Counted from the first letter of the stretch, positions 1 through 8,256 are shown. The stretch is DNA of 64,000 nucleotides from Collinsella aerofaciens (GCF_015553355.1 NZ_JADNGN010000006.1:1-64000); one strand, 5' to 3'. Translations and numbers: made by a program. Notes: generated by a model from the letters alone, not told the origin.

Positions 1-75
1 GGGTATCGGGTTCCCACATTCATCCGTACATGTACGGATGAATGTGGGAGGTGTTCGGATGAAGTCGATAATCAA
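1..75 (-). mobile_element. Left end of an IS30-like element, partial (rest lies outside window)
   Basis: These 75 bases are identical to the reverse complement of 24233-24307, the left end of the complete IS30-like element further along. The terminal repeat ends at 75 (the strand reads TTGATT inward on the minus strand), so the element continues off the left edge and its transposase would be read leftward. Flanking chromosomal DNA starts at 76, only 18 bp before the -35 box of the toxin-antitoxin promoter. Confidence 0.9.
12..49. repeat. 38-bp perfect palindrome inside the IS end
   Basis: Perfect inverted repeat with no spacer (centre ...CCGTACATGTACGG...). The same palindrome occurs at 24259-24296 in the second IS copy, between the terminal repeat and the transposase start. 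It could form a strong hairpin or cruciform. A role in blocking read-through transcription or translation of the transposase is inference. Confidence 0.9.
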
Positions 76-93
76 GGCGCAGGCCTTTTGCAT

Positions 94-122
94 TTGACCA
101 TTTGCTAGCTTCTCTATATAGT
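94..122 (+). promoter_or_regulatory. Promoter of the toxin-antitoxin operon
   Basis: A -35 box TTGACC (94-99) and a -10 box TATAGT (117-122) are separated by 17 bp. They lie directly upstream of the antitoxin gene and overlap the GCTAGC boxes listed separately. Transcription would start near 129. Confidence 0.6.
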
Positions 123-141
123 GTTGCTAGCTGTGCTAGCA
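104..141. promoter_or_regulatory. Candidate antitoxin operator: three GCTAGC boxes
   Basis: The self-complementary hexamer GCTAGC occurs at 104-109, 126-131 and 135-140. The last two form the inverted repeat TGCTAGC-TGT-GCTAGCA (125-141). One box lies between -35 and -10 and two lie at the expected start site. This is the layout expected of an operator bound by the ribbon-helix-helix antitoxin for autorepression (inference). Confidence 0.55.
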
Positions 142-162
142 TTTGAAGGGAGCGGGATCAAC

Positions 163-516
163 GTGGGTGCTGTTAGCGGCATGGCGCAGGTGAACGTTCG
201 CGTGGATCGCCAGGTCAAGGACCATGCGGAGGAAGCGTTGCGGCTTTCGGGCGGGTCACTGCCCGAGCTCATAAAAAAGGTGGTGGCCAAGGTCGCACAG
301 GGTGGCGGGCAGTGCGAGGAAGTGCTTGCGGCCGTCGACGATCGGCAGCAGACCGTCGCGCCCGATACGCCGTTCGCCGCGTCGTGGGCAGCGGCAGACC
401 GGCTTTATGCAGATTTGGGCATCGCTACGTCGCCCGTATCTGATGATCGCGATTGGGACGCAATCTATTCCGAAGCCATGGACGAGCATTATCGCCAAAA
501 GGGGATGATCCAGTGA
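163..516 (+). CDS. RelB/DinJ-like ribbon-helix-helix antitoxin
   Basis: Small protein (about 117 aa) whose N-terminal region has the RelB/DinJ pattern: 'VNVRVDRQVKDHAEEAL' makes the beta strand and first helix of a ribbon-helix-helix DNA-binding domain. The acidic C-terminal part would wrap the toxin. I chose the GTG at 163 because an AAGGGAG ribosome-binding site sits 10 bases upstream. The ATG at 181, which begins at the conserved 'MAQVNVRVD', is an alternative without a clear site. The stop overlaps the toxin start as GTGA, so the two are translationally coupled. The predicted role is to neutralise the downstream PIN toxin and repress its own promoter at the GCTAGC boxes. The family call rests on the N-terminal motif only. 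Confidence 0.7.
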   Translation: MGAVSGMAQVNVRVDRQVKDHAEEALRLSGGSLPELIKKVVAKVAQGGGQCEEVLAAVDDRQQTVAPDTPFAASWAAADRLYADLGIATSPVSDDRDWDAIYSEAMDEHYRQKGMIQ

Positions 517-1028
517 GCGGAGCCCCTCTTAAGATCATGGTGGATGCGAATGTGTGGGTCGATTCGTTTTGCGCCGACCATGCCGAGTCGCTCGCTGCCC
601 GTGCCTTTATCGGACAGGCGGCGGAGGCGGGGGCATTGCTGTTCTTTCCGGTGCATATCGCCAAGGACGTGCTGTACGTTGTCCAACACGAACTGAAGCG
701 TAGCGTTCTTGCCAGCGGGGGAGTGCTCGACGAGGCGTCTGCCCGTGCAATTGGCGATGCGACGTTGGCGTTTGTTCGGAATATGACCGAAAACGCTATG
801 GCCGTGGGCGCTGATGCATCCGATCTGTGGCTAGCCGACAAATATCTGACGCTCCATCGCGATTACGAGGACAACTTGGTACTCGCCGCATGCAAACGCG
901 CCCAGGTTGATTACTTGGTGACCAACGATCGTAAGCTGCTCGAACATGCCGATCTTGCAGCAAAGACACCTCGTCAAATGATGCCGATTCTTGCTTTGGC
1001 CGAACGCGGCGGCGCGGCTATCGCTTGA
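513..1028 (+). CDS. PIN-domain toxin (VapC-like ribonuclease)
   Basis: About 171 aa. PIN-domain features are visible: a first acidic cluster 'IMVDANVWVD' near the N-terminus, a second 'YEDNLVLAACK' in the middle and a late 'YLVTNDRKLLEHAD'. Together they supply the acidic residues that coordinate Mg2+/Mn2+ for RNA cleavage. The start is the GTG at 513, overlapping the antitoxin stop by 4 bases, with AAAAGGGG upstream. PIN toxins usually pair with VapB-type antitoxins, whereas the partner here looks like RelB/DinJ, so this is a less common pairing. Predicted to cut tRNA or rRNA when freed from the antitoxin; the target cannot be told from sequence. Confidence 0.8.
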   Translation: MSGAPLKIMVDANVWVDSFCADHAESLAARAFIGQAAEAGALLFFPVHIAKDVLYVVQHELKRSVLASGGVLDEASARAIGDATLAFVRNMTENAMAVGADASDLWLADKYLTLHRDYEDNLVLAACKRAQVDYLVTNDRKLLEHADLAAKTPRQMMPILALAERGGAAIA

Positions 1029-1040
1029 CGCGAGCTGTTT

Positions 1041-1077
1041 GCGGGCCTCTTGGACGACGATGCGCCAAGGGGCCCGC
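1041..1077. terminator. Hairpin between convergent genes
   Basis: A 13-bp stem with one mismatch (GCGGGCCTCTTGG / CCAAGGGGCCCGC) lies between the toxin stop and the stop of the convergent gene. There is no U-run, so intrinsic termination is only plausible. Confidence 0.4.
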
Positions 1078-1086
1078 GTCTGCTAT

Positions 1087-1521
1087 TTACAAAAGCTCGG
1101 CCTTAATGGCGGGACTTTCCGCGAGCTGCTCGGCTGCCTTTTCGTCGGAACTGTCGAGTGCTGCCAGACTGCGGTAGACCCACTCGTTGACTTGGGTGTT
1201 CTTGACGCCTGCGGTCTGCATAAGGGCGCCTACCTCGCGGATTGCTGCGAGCAGATCGGCTTTGGGACCCGCGAGCTCGACCTCGACGCCGTGGTAGGCG
1301 GTCACGCCGCGGTTTTCGCTCACGTGGTCGATAAAGCCCTCGACGGTCTCAAGCTGCTGGGCGAGAGCTGCATCATCGTCGGCGTCCAGCGCGACGAGTG
1401 CGTTCGATACCGTGAGGGCGGGATGTCCGCAGGGGACAAAGCCTTCGATGACATCCATAGCTTCGGTAATGGTTGAGCCCAGGCCTGCGAGGGCATTGAC
1501 GAGTTGCTGCTTAGTATCCAT
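1087..1521 (-). CDS. Conserved hypothetical protein, 144 aa, alpha-helical
   Basis: I do not recognise this protein. It is small, acidic, Ala/Leu/Glu-rich and predicted helical ('QQLVNALAGLGSTITEAMDV', 'AAIREVGALMQTAGV'), with no signal peptide or membrane segment. The start at 1521 is supported by AAAGGACC just upstream on the minus strand. It stands alone: it converges with the toxin gene and diverges from tmRNA, about 240 bp away. The gene-like codon use and the clear ribosome-binding site make it real. No function can be assigned. Confidence 0.7.
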   Translation of the reverse strand: MDTKQQLVNALAGLGSTITEAMDVIEGFVPCGHPALTVSNALVALDADDDAALAQQLETVEGFIDHVSENRGVTAYHGVEVELAGPKADLLAAIREVGALMQTAGVKNTQVNEWVYRSLAALDSSDEKAAEQLAESPAIKAELL

Positions 1522-1760
1522 ATCGGTCCTTTCGACGGTTCAATTTTGCTTGGCGAAAATATACGTGACGCGATCGGTAGCAAAAGTGCGAAGTGCGGCG
1601 CACATTGGGGTCTTCACAGCTCGTGCATAGAACAGCTGTCCGCTTTCAGAACGTGGTAAGATAACACTCCACAAGCGGGGCTTGCTCCGCATGTTCCTTG
1701 AAAAGTCGACGGTTATCGGGTGCTTGCAGGCCCGATGCCATCCAGACTTTCCCAACATTC

Positions 1761-2124
1761 GGGGGCGACTGGTTTCGACACGATAGCTCTGAGAGAGGAA
1801 GCAAGCCGAGGTCTCCTCGCCTCGTTAAACAGGGGTACCGTCAAATTGAATTGACAACAACTCTTCTTTTGAGCCTATGGCTCTCGCTGCTTAGTTTATA
1901 GCGGCGCGTCAACCCGGTGATTTCCCCGACACCGGCGCGACGTCATTTTAGGGGAATGCTCCTGCGCACGTAATCGGTATGGCGCGGGCTAAGACCGAAC
2001 CGCTTAGGACGCCGCGAGCGTGTCGCTGCGCGCAAAGCGTCCGAGACAAAACCAGCGACTGAGCTTGGAGATGCCAATCAGGGGGCTTTCGTGGACCGGA
2101 GTTCGATTCTCCGCGCCTCCACCA
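1761..2124 (+). ncRNA. ssrA: Transfer-messenger RNA (tmRNA)
   Basis: The 5' end GGGGGCGACTGGTTTCGACA and the 3' end carrying a T-arm (GGAGTTCGATTCTCCGC) plus an encoded CCTCCACCA are diagnostic of one-piece tmRNA. The acceptor pairs GGGGGCG with CGCCTCC. The tag reading frame runs into a TAG at 1892-1894 and reads ...DNNSSFEPMALAA. An in-frame TGA at 1847 means the resume codon must be ATT 1850 or, more likely, GAC 1853. The tmRNA with SmpB rescues stalled ribosomes and adds an ALAA degradation tag recognised by ClpXP. A terminator follows at 2132. Confidence 0.95.
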
Positions 2125-2131
2125 TAAGTAA

Positions 2132-2168
2132 CAGGCAGGTAGATACTCATATCTACCTGCCTTTTTAT
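2132..2168 (+). terminator. Rho-independent terminator of ssrA
   Basis: A 13-bp stem (AGGCAGGTAGATA / TATCTACCTGCCT) followed directly by TTTTTATTT, starting 8 bases after the encoded CCA end. Confidence 0.9.
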
Positions 2169-2175
2169 TTCTTGT

Positions 2176-2438
2176 CCGTACCGCGGAGAATCGAACTCTA
2201 TGCAGGGCGCGGGCGTAAAGAAAACGCGTAAGCGTTTTTAGCCCGCGGGCGAGGGCGCCGGCAGGCGGCCGAAGCCGGTGCGGGTTCGCGAAGCGAACAC
2301 GCGGATTCTCCGCGCAAAGCTTCAACCCTATATAGATGCGATGTTATCGAATCTCAGCCTGCCATGCGCCACATCAACGGATCCCCCCGTACCGCGGAGA
2401 ATCGAACTCTGCGCAGGACGCGAGCGTAAAGAAAACGC
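2176..2438. repeat. 52-bp direct repeat pair carrying inverted tmRNA 3' sequence
   Basis: Copies at 2176-2227 and 2387-2438 match at 48 of 52 positions (by eye). Each begins CCGTACCGCGGAGAATCG... and contains a 17-base segment (2182-2198 and 2393-2409) that is the exact reverse complement of the tmRNA T-arm at 2099-2115. Each copy ends in GCGTAAAGAAAACGC. Between them is GC-rich non-coding DNA with a small hairpin AAAACGC-GTAA-GCGTTTT at 2219-2237. The T-arm match suggests debris of integration or duplication at ssrA (inference). Confidence 0.75.
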
Positions 2439-2454
2439 CGCGTCAACGCAGGCC

Positions 2455-2790
2455 GGGACACGCTTTCCCAATGGCAGCCCGGGCGGAAAGCGCATCCCGG
2501 AATCCGCGCTCAGACTGGGTCGCAGTTTCCGGATGATGCCTCAAGCGGAAACTGCGACCCGGAATCGAGCCGTAGAGTGGGATATGCTTTCCCAATGGCA
2601 GCTCAAGCGGAAAGTACATCCCGGAATCCTCGTTCGGAATGGGATGCAGTTTCCAAATGAATGGCTAGCGGAAAGTTCATCCCGGAATCCGCGCTCAGAA
2701 CGGGGCGCGCTTTCCCAGCGGCGGTCCAAGCGGAAAGCACGTCCCGGAATCTCGCCTCAAACTGGGACACACTTTCCGCTTCACCTACCT
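2455..2790. repeat. Tandem array of 61-62 bp units, each an inverted repeat
   Basis: Five full units and one partial unit start at 2455, 2517, 2579, 2641, 2702 and 2764. Each begins GGG(A/T)..., carries CTTTCC or GTTTCC, then GCGGAAA about 15 bases later, then TCCCGGAATC or ACCCGGAATC. The outer 14-base arms of each unit are inverted repeats: perfect in unit 2 (GGGTCGCAGTTTCC / GGAAACTGCGACCC) and with about two mismatches in the others. No convincing gene lies here. It occupies most of the tmRNA-patatin intergenic region. Confidence 0.85.
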
Positions 2791-2864
2791 CCTCGAAAAA
2801 CCCGCGCTCTCGCCATCCTAAAACTGGGTAGAAGAAAGCCAAAACGCAATCGCAGGAGGTCAAT

Positions 2865-3743
2865 ATGACTGCAGAAGATAAGGCAAAGAACGCCGGCAAG
2901 GTCGCGCTCGTCTTGGAGGGTGGCAGTTTTCGTGGGCAGTTTACCGCCGGCGTGCTCGACGTTCTCATGGAGGCCGGTGTCGAAATTCCGGCGGTGTACG
3001 GCGTTTCGGCCGGTGCGCTCAACGGCGTCAACTACAAGTCGCACCAGATCGGTCGCGTCAATCGCATCAACCTGACCTTCTGCAATGACAACCGCTACAT
3101 GGGTGCCGCATCCTTCGCATCCACGGGCTCCATCGTGGGTTACGACTTTATCTTCAACGATATCCAGGACCGTCTGGATCCCTTTGACAACGAGGCGTTC
3201 GACGCGAGCCCCATTGAAATGTACGCCGTCGCGACGGACATGCTCTTTGGAACCGCCACGTACCTCCCGGTCAAAAGCGCCGTGCTCGATCTCGACGCCG
3301 TGCGCGCCTCGACCTCGCTGCCGCTGGTGACGCCGCCGGTCGAGATTGACGGGCACAAATACGTCGACGGCGGCGTGGCCGATTCGGTTCCTATCGAGCA
3401 TGTGCTCGAGGAGGCGGGCTTCGACCGTGCGGTCGTCATCGTCACCCAGGACCGCTCGTATGAGAAAAAGCCCTACGAGTTTTTGCCGGCGGCGCGTGCG
3501 CGCTATGCCGACTACCCCTATCTGCTCGAGGCTATCGAGACGCGCCACGACCGCTATAACCTCCAGCGCATGCACCTGTGGAAGTATGAGCGCGAGGGCC
3601 GTGCGTTGGTCGTCGCTCCGCAAAAGCCGGTCGAGGTCGGCCATGTCGAGCACGATTCGGCAAAGCTTTTGGACCTGTATATCCAGGGCCGTCAGGAGGC
3701 AAAGCGCCTGCTCGCGGAAATCCAAGAGTTCGTTGAGCGCTAG
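2865..3743 (+). CDS. Patatin-like phospholipase family protein
   Basis: 292 aa, about the usual length of bacterial patatin-domain proteins. The oxyanion-hole motif 'LVLEGGSFRGQFTAGVLD' near residue 17, the nucleophile elbow 'GVSAG' (G-x-S-x-G) near residue 48 and the catalytic aspartate in 'DGGVADS' near residue 168 are all present, so the Ser-Asp dyad is intact. It should be a cytosolic acyl hydrolase acting on phospholipid or related lipid; the substrate is unknown. There is no signal peptide. The start at 2865 follows a strong AGGAGG. It is transcribed alone, downstream of the tandem repeat array. Confidence 0.88.
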   Translation: MTAEDKAKNAGKVALVLEGGSFRGQFTAGVLDVLMEAGVEIPAVYGVSAGALNGVNYKSHQIGRVNRINLTFCNDNRYMGAASFASTGSIVGYDFIFNDIQDRLDPFDNEAFDASPIEMYAVATDMLFGTATYLPVKSAVLDLDAVRASTSLPLVTPPVEIDGHKYVDGGVADSVPIEHVLEEAGFDRAVVIVTQDRSYEKKPYEFLPAARARYADYPYLLEAIETRHDRYNLQRMHLWKYEREGRALVVAPQKPVEVGHVEHDSAKLLDLYIQGRQEAKRLLAEIQEFVER

Positions 3744-3842
3744 CGACGGCGAACCCTCAAAAAATGGCAACAGCTAAAGAGCTGCAAAATCACGGCTCGT
3801 GGATGACATGTGCAGAAACTCTGGTCGGAGCCAAAATACCTG

Positions 3843-3870
3843 TTGACTCGGGCGACGAGCGGGGTAATAT
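3843..3870 (+). promoter_or_regulatory. Promoter of rplM-rpsI
   Basis: TTGACT (3843-3848) and TAATAT (3865-3870) with a 16-bp spacer, giving a leader of about 60 bases before the rplM start. Confidence 0.7.
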
Positions 3871-3936
3871 GGACGGGTTACTTGCAGAGCCCCGTGAATC
3901 TCTGTAACAACACGTACTGTACATGGAGGAGTCTAA

Positions 3937-4380
3937 GTGATTTCGAAATCGACTCACTACGCCAAGCAGGGCGAGGTCCAGCGCAACTGGGTTCTCGTCG
4001 ACGCCGATGGTGCTGTCCTGGGCCGTCTTGCCACCCAGATCGCAATGATCCTGCGCGGTAAGAACAAGCCCCAGTTCACGCCCAACAGCGACTGCGGCGA
4101 CTTCGTTGTCGTCATCAACGCCGATAAGGTCCAGCTTACCGGTAACAAGGCCGACACGAAGACCTATTATCGCCACAGCGGCTACAACGGCGGCCTTAAG
4201 GCTGAGAGCTTCCGCCAGGCTATGGAGAAGCACCCGGAGAAGGTCATCGAGCGCGCCGTTCGCGGTATGCTGCCCAAGACCACCCTCGGCCGTGCCCAGA
4301 TGACCAAGCTTAAGGTCTACGCTGGTGCCGAGCATCCGCATGCTGCCCAGAACCCCACGAAGATTGAGCTGGAGGCTTAA
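3937..4380 (+). CDS. rplM: 50S ribosomal protein L13
   Basis: 147 aa, standard length for bacterial L13. Recognisable family segments are '[16 protein letters not shown]' near the N-terminus, 'HSGYNGGL' and '[13 protein letters not shown]' in the C-terminal half. It binds 23S rRNA early in large-subunit assembly. The start is the GTG at 3937, preceded by TGGAGGA at 7 bases, giving the usual N-terminus '[14 protein letters not shown]'. It is followed after 2 bases by rpsI, the conserved rplM-rpsI operon. Confidence 0.97.
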   Translation: MISKSTHYAKQGEVQRNWVLVDADGAVLGRLATQIAMILRGKNKPQFTPNSDCGDFVVVINADKVQLTGNKADTKTYYRHSGYNGGLKAESFRQAMEKHPEKVIERAVRGMLPKTTLGRAQMTKLKVYAGAEHPHAAQNPTKIELEA

Positions 4381-4382
4381 AG

Positions 4383-4778
<396 letters not shown>

Positions 4779-4808
4779 GGTTTTATCTCCTTTCGAGATA
4801 CAATGTAC

Positions 4809-4850
4809 AAGCGGGGCCTGCCGATTCCTCGGCGGGTCCCGCTTTTCTTT
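4809..4850 (+). terminator. Rho-independent terminator after rpsI
   Basis: GC-rich stem (AGCGGGGCCTGCCGA / TCGGCGGGTCCCGCT) with a short TTCC loop, followed by a T-rich run. Confidence 0.9.
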
Positions 4851-4901
4851 TTCGACTAGGGTGGGCGGTTGCATATCGCCTGCTAGGGAAGGAGCGATCC
4901 T

Positions 4902-6239
4902 ATGCCCCAGAACATCTTCGGTACCGACGGCGTCCGTGGCGTCGCCAACGCTGATCTTTCGTGCGACCTCGCGTTTCGTCTGGGTCGCGCGGCGACCAAG
5001 TTTCTTGGTCCGGATATCTGCATCGGCCGTGATACGCGCCTTTCGGGCACCATGCTCGAGAGCGCTCTGACCGCCGGCATCATGGCCGAGGGCGGCCGTC
5101 CGCACTGCTGCGGCGTCATTCCTACGCCGGCCGTGGCGCTGCTCACCGTCCAAAACGAGCTCGATGGCGGCATCGTCATTTCTGCTTCGCATAATCCGCC
5201 GGAGTTCAACGGCATCAAGTTCTTTAGCCGCAAGGGCATGAAGCTTCCCGACGCGGTTGAGGAAGAGATCAGCGCCTGGGTCATGTCCGAGGAGGCCATG
5301 GCTGCCGACACGCTGCCGACCGGCGCCGGTGTGGGTCACATCATCAAGATGAAGGACGCCCGCAAGGCATATGTCGATCATGCCATCAGCACGCTCGACG
5401 GCCTTAAGCTCGACGGCCTGGTCGTTGCCGTCGACTGCGGTCACGGTGCTTCCTGCCAGACTACGCCCGCCGCGCTGCAGCGCCTGGGTGCCACGGTCCA
5501 TGCCATCAACACCGATTACTGCGGCACCGACATCAACGTTGAGTGCGGCTCCACCCATCTTGAGCCCCTGCGCGAGCTCGTGCTGCGCACCCATGCCGAC
5601 ATCGGCCTGGCCCACGACGGCGACGCCGACCGCGTACTGTTCGTGGACAGCGAGGGCAATGAGATCGACGGTGACTACATCCTAGCTATCTGCGGTTCTG
5701 ACCTCGCCGCTCGCGGCAAGCTCGCCAACTCCGAGATCGTTTCGACCGTCATGTGCAACCTGGGCTTCTCCATCGCTATGAAGGAGCAGGGCTTCGAGAT
5801 GGTCCAGACCGCCGTGGGCGACCGCTACGTTCTGGAGCGCATGCTCGCGGACGGCGCCGTCATCGGCGGCGAACAGTCCGGTCACATCATCTTCCTGGAG
5901 CACAACACCACCGGTGACGGCCTGGTGACGGCTCTGCAGCTGCTGGCCGTGCTCAAGCGCACCGGTCGCACCCTCACTGATCTTGCCGGTATCATGAAGA
6001 AGTACCCGCAGGTACTCGTCAACGTGCATTCCGACAACAAGGCTGGTCTGGACGATTGCCAGCCTATCTGGGATGCCGTCGCTGCTGCCGAGAAGGAGCT
6101 TGACGGCCGCGGCCGCATTCTGGTGCGCCCGAGCGGTACCGAGCCGCTGGTCCGCGTGATGGCCGAGGCCGAGACGCACGAGCTGACCCAGCGCGTTGTC
6201 GACGACATCGTCGAGGTTGTCAAGCGCGAACTTCCCTAA
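4902..6239 (+). CDS. glmM: Phosphoglucosamine mutase
   Basis: 445 aa, the normal size. It interconverts glucosamine-6-phosphate and glucosamine-1-phosphate for UDP-GlcNAc and peptidoglycan synthesis. Family landmarks are in order: 'FGTDGVRGVAN' at the N-terminus, the phosphoserine loop 'ISASHNPPEFNGIK' near residue 96, the metal-binding loop 'HDGDADR' near residue 237 and the sugar-phosphate-binding 'RPSGTEPLVRV' near residue 408. The start at 4902 follows GGAAGGAGC. It is followed within about 850 bp by a PTS IIA gene and nagB, so amino-sugar genes cluster here, though each has its own leader. Confidence 0.96.
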   Translation: MPQNIFGTDGVRGVANADLSCDLAFRLGRAATKFLGPDICIGRDTRLSGTMLESALTAGIMAEGGRPHCCGVIPTPAVALLTVQNELDGGIVISASHNPPEFNGIKFFSRKGMKLPDAVEEEISAWVMSEEAMAADTLPTGAGVGHIIKMKDARKAYVDHAISTLDGLKLDGLVVAVDCGHGASCQTTPAALQRLGATVHAINTDYCGTDINVECGSTHLEPLRELVLRTHADIGLAHDGDADRVLFVDSEGNEIDGDYILAICGSDLAARGKLANSEIVSTVMCNLGFSIAMKEQGFEMVQTAVGDRYVLERMLADGAVIGGEQSGHIIFLEHNTTGDGLVTALQLLAVLKRTGRTLTDLAGIMKKYPQVLVNVHSDNKAGLDDCQPIWDAVAAAEKELDGRGRILVRPSGTEPLVRVMAEAETHELTQRVVDDIVEVVKRELP

Positions 6240-6310
6240 TGGTCAAAAACCGTTGCCAAGTGGTAAACTGTTAAGGTTATTTTGATTGATTGGTATGTCC
6301 GAGGGGGAGC

Positions 6311-6808
6311 ATGTTCACTAAAGTCCTAAGGTCTTTTGGTATGCGTGGTCGAGTCCTTACGCTGGATGCTCCCATCTCGGGCGACGTCATTCCGCTTTCC
6401 GAGGTAAACGATCAGACGTTTGCCACTGGCCTTTTGGGCCAGGGCGTGGCGATTCAGCCCACCGGAACGCGTGTGATTGCACCGGCTGACGCCAAGGTCG
6501 AGGCCATTTTTCCCACGGGACACGCCGTTGCGCTTAACACGGTCGATGGCTTGGACGTGCTCATCCACGTTGGTTTGGATACTGTTCAGCTCGAGGGCAA
6601 GCACTTTACCGTACATGCGCAAGTGGGTGACATCGTCCATAAGGGCGATGTACTCATTGAGTTCGATCGCGAGGCAATTGCTGCCGAGGGCTACGATGTG
6701 ACGGTTCCCATCTTGGTGTGCAACTCCGTTGAGTTCTCAAGCATCAAGGGCTCCGTTGGCGTGCATGTCGAAGAGATGGACCAACTCATCGTTGCTCGCG
6801 AGCGCTAG
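6311..6808 (+). CDS. PTS glucose-type EIIA protein (stand-alone)
   Basis: About 165 aa, one EIIA(Glc)-type domain. 'GDVIPLSEVNDQTFATGLLG' near the N-terminus and the active-site segment 'LDVLIHVGLDTVQLEGKHF', containing the phosphorylatable His, are clear. It would accept phosphate from HPr and pass it to a IIB domain of a glucose- or GlcNAc-type permease, and may act in regulation. The start at 6311 is chosen for GAGGGGGAG just upstream; an earlier in-frame codon lacks a site. No IIB/IIC partner is in the window. Position just before nagB suggests a link to amino-sugar uptake (inference). Confidence 0.9.
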   Translation: MFTKVLRSFGMRGRVLTLDAPISGDVIPLSEVNDQTFATGLLGQGVAIQPTGTRVIAPADAKVEAIFPTGHAVALNTVDGLDVLIHVGLDTVQLEGKHFTVHAQVGDIVHKGDVLIEFDREAIAAEGYDVTVPILVCNSVEFSSIKGSVGVHVEEMDQLIVARER

Positions 6809-6848
6809 CAAGTGCACGTGGCCATTAGCCTACAATTCAAACACGTTT

Positions 6849-6882
6849 ACGGAGGGTGCCCTTGAAAGAGGACGCCCTCCGT
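6849..6882 (+). terminator. Hairpin downstream of the EIIA gene
   Basis: Stem ACGGAGGG(T) / (G)CCCTCCGT with a 16-base loop, within the 271-bp gap between the EIIA gene and nagB. There is no clear U-run, so it could be a terminator or a leader structure. I see no gene in the rest of the gap. Confidence 0.4.
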
Positions 6883-7079
6883 GGCAAGATGGGATTTGTC
6901 CGAGGCTAAACAGCTTCGGGTCACCGTGGACGGGCAGGGGCCTCGACGCGGCTAGACACGAGACACATACATTACGCGACCTCGCCCTGGTGGCCGCACA
7001 CGTTGGTTGCGGCCGACGCGGGCCGCGGGCAAGTGCTTGTAAGGGAGCCTTGCCTCTCTTGTACGAGAAAGGACGCGTA

Positions 7080-7808
7080 ATGAAGATCATTAAAGCTAAA
7101 GACTACGAGGATATGAGCCGCAAGGCCGCTAATATCATCTCGGCGCAGGTTATCCTCAAGCCCGACTGTGTGCTGGGCCTTGCCACCGGCTCCACCCCGA
7201 TCGGTGCCTACAAGCAGCTCGCTGCTTGGTACGCGAAGGGCGACGTCGACTTTGCCGAGGTTAGCACCTACAACCTGGACGAGTATCGCGGCCTTTCGCA
7301 CGACGATCCCCAGAGCTATCACTACTTCATGCGTGAGAACTTCTTCGATCACATCAACATCGACCTGAACAACACGCATGTGCCCGATGGCTCCAACCCC
7401 GACGCCGCTGCTGCCTGCTCTGAGTACGACAAGATTGTCGCCGACGCCGGTTACCCGGATCTGCAGCTGCTCGGCATTGGCAACAACGGCCACATCGGCT
7501 TCAACGAGCCCGATGACCACTTCTCCAAGGGCACGCACTGCGTCGACCTCACCGAGAGCACCATTCAGGCCAACAGCCGCCTGTTCGACAGCATCGACGA
7601 TGTTCCCCGTCAGGCCTACACCATGGGTACCCAGACCATCATGTATGCCCGCATGATCCTGGTCGTCGCCAACGGCGAGGCCAAGGCTCAGGCCGTGCAT
7701 GACATGTGCTATGGCCCGGTTACGCCCGAGTGCCCGGCTTCGATCCTGCAGCTGCACACCAACTGCGTTGTCGTTGCCGACGAGGCCGCCCTTTCGCTCT
7801 GCGAGTAG
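7080..7808 (+). CDS. nagB: Glucosamine-6-phosphate deaminase
   Basis: 242 aa. It converts glucosamine-6-phosphate to fructose-6-phosphate and ammonia. Signature segments are 'LGLATGSTPIGAYKQL' near residue 35, 'TYNLDEYRGL' near residue 65 with the catalytic Asp, 'GIGNNGHIGFNEP' near residue 135 with the catalytic His, and 'MGTQTIM' late. The start at 7080 follows GAAAGGACG; earlier in-frame codons would add a tail with no homology. Monocistronic, with a terminator at 7841. Confidence 0.95.
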   Translation: MKIIKAKDYEDMSRKAANIISAQVILKPDCVLGLATGSTPIGAYKQLAAWYAKGDVDFAEVSTYNLDEYRGLSHDDPQSYHYFMRENFFDHINIDLNNTHVPDGSNPDAAAACSEYDKIVADAGYPDLQLLGIGNNGHIGFNEPDDHFSKGTHCVDLTESTIQANSRLFDSIDDVPRQAYTMGTQTIMYARMILVVANGEAKAQAVHDMCYGPVTPECPASILQLHTNCVVVADEAALSLCE

Positions 7809-8256
7809 CGCGAATCCTGCAGCTCGACATAGCCTTGCCTAAGGCCTCCGCTTTGCGGGGGCCTTTTTGCTATCCCTGTCCGACCACTTGACCAAAATCT
7901 TGCCGCAAGCTTGACGAATGCCGGATGCCCAACAGCTTGATTCATTCCATATCAGATTCTATGCAAAAATGCCACTAAAAGGTCGTAGACGGTAGCGGGT
8001 GCTAGGCGAGTTGAATGACATAGCTGAACCTTGTTCATCTGCGTTACACTGCCGCTTAGATGGGACAAGCTGACAAGCTCATTTACCTGCTTAAAGACCG
8101 ATTAGTCGGGGGATTAATAACAATCGGCCCTCGCTGTACAAAAACTTGCCGCTTTCGTACCAAAAGACAACCTAAAACACAAGGTCGCTCTATTCATAGC
8201 GCGGCTTGTATGGTCTTGCGGCTACAGTGTCCATACGGTCGAGTTGAGGAGCGGGC
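7809..8256. other. 448-bp intergenic region with nagB terminator
   Basis: Holds an intrinsic terminator (AAGGCC-TCCGCTTTGCGGG-GGCCTTTTT, 7841-7869). The remainder is AT-richer leader and promoter DNA ahead of the regulator at 8257. No open frame here looks like a gene, and I could not fix a confident -10/-35 pair. Confidence 0.7.

Noticed and set aside
2455-2790. CRISPR array
   Set aside because: The period is regular, but the whole 62-bp unit is repeated with drift; there is no constant repeat with unique spacers and no cas gene nearby.
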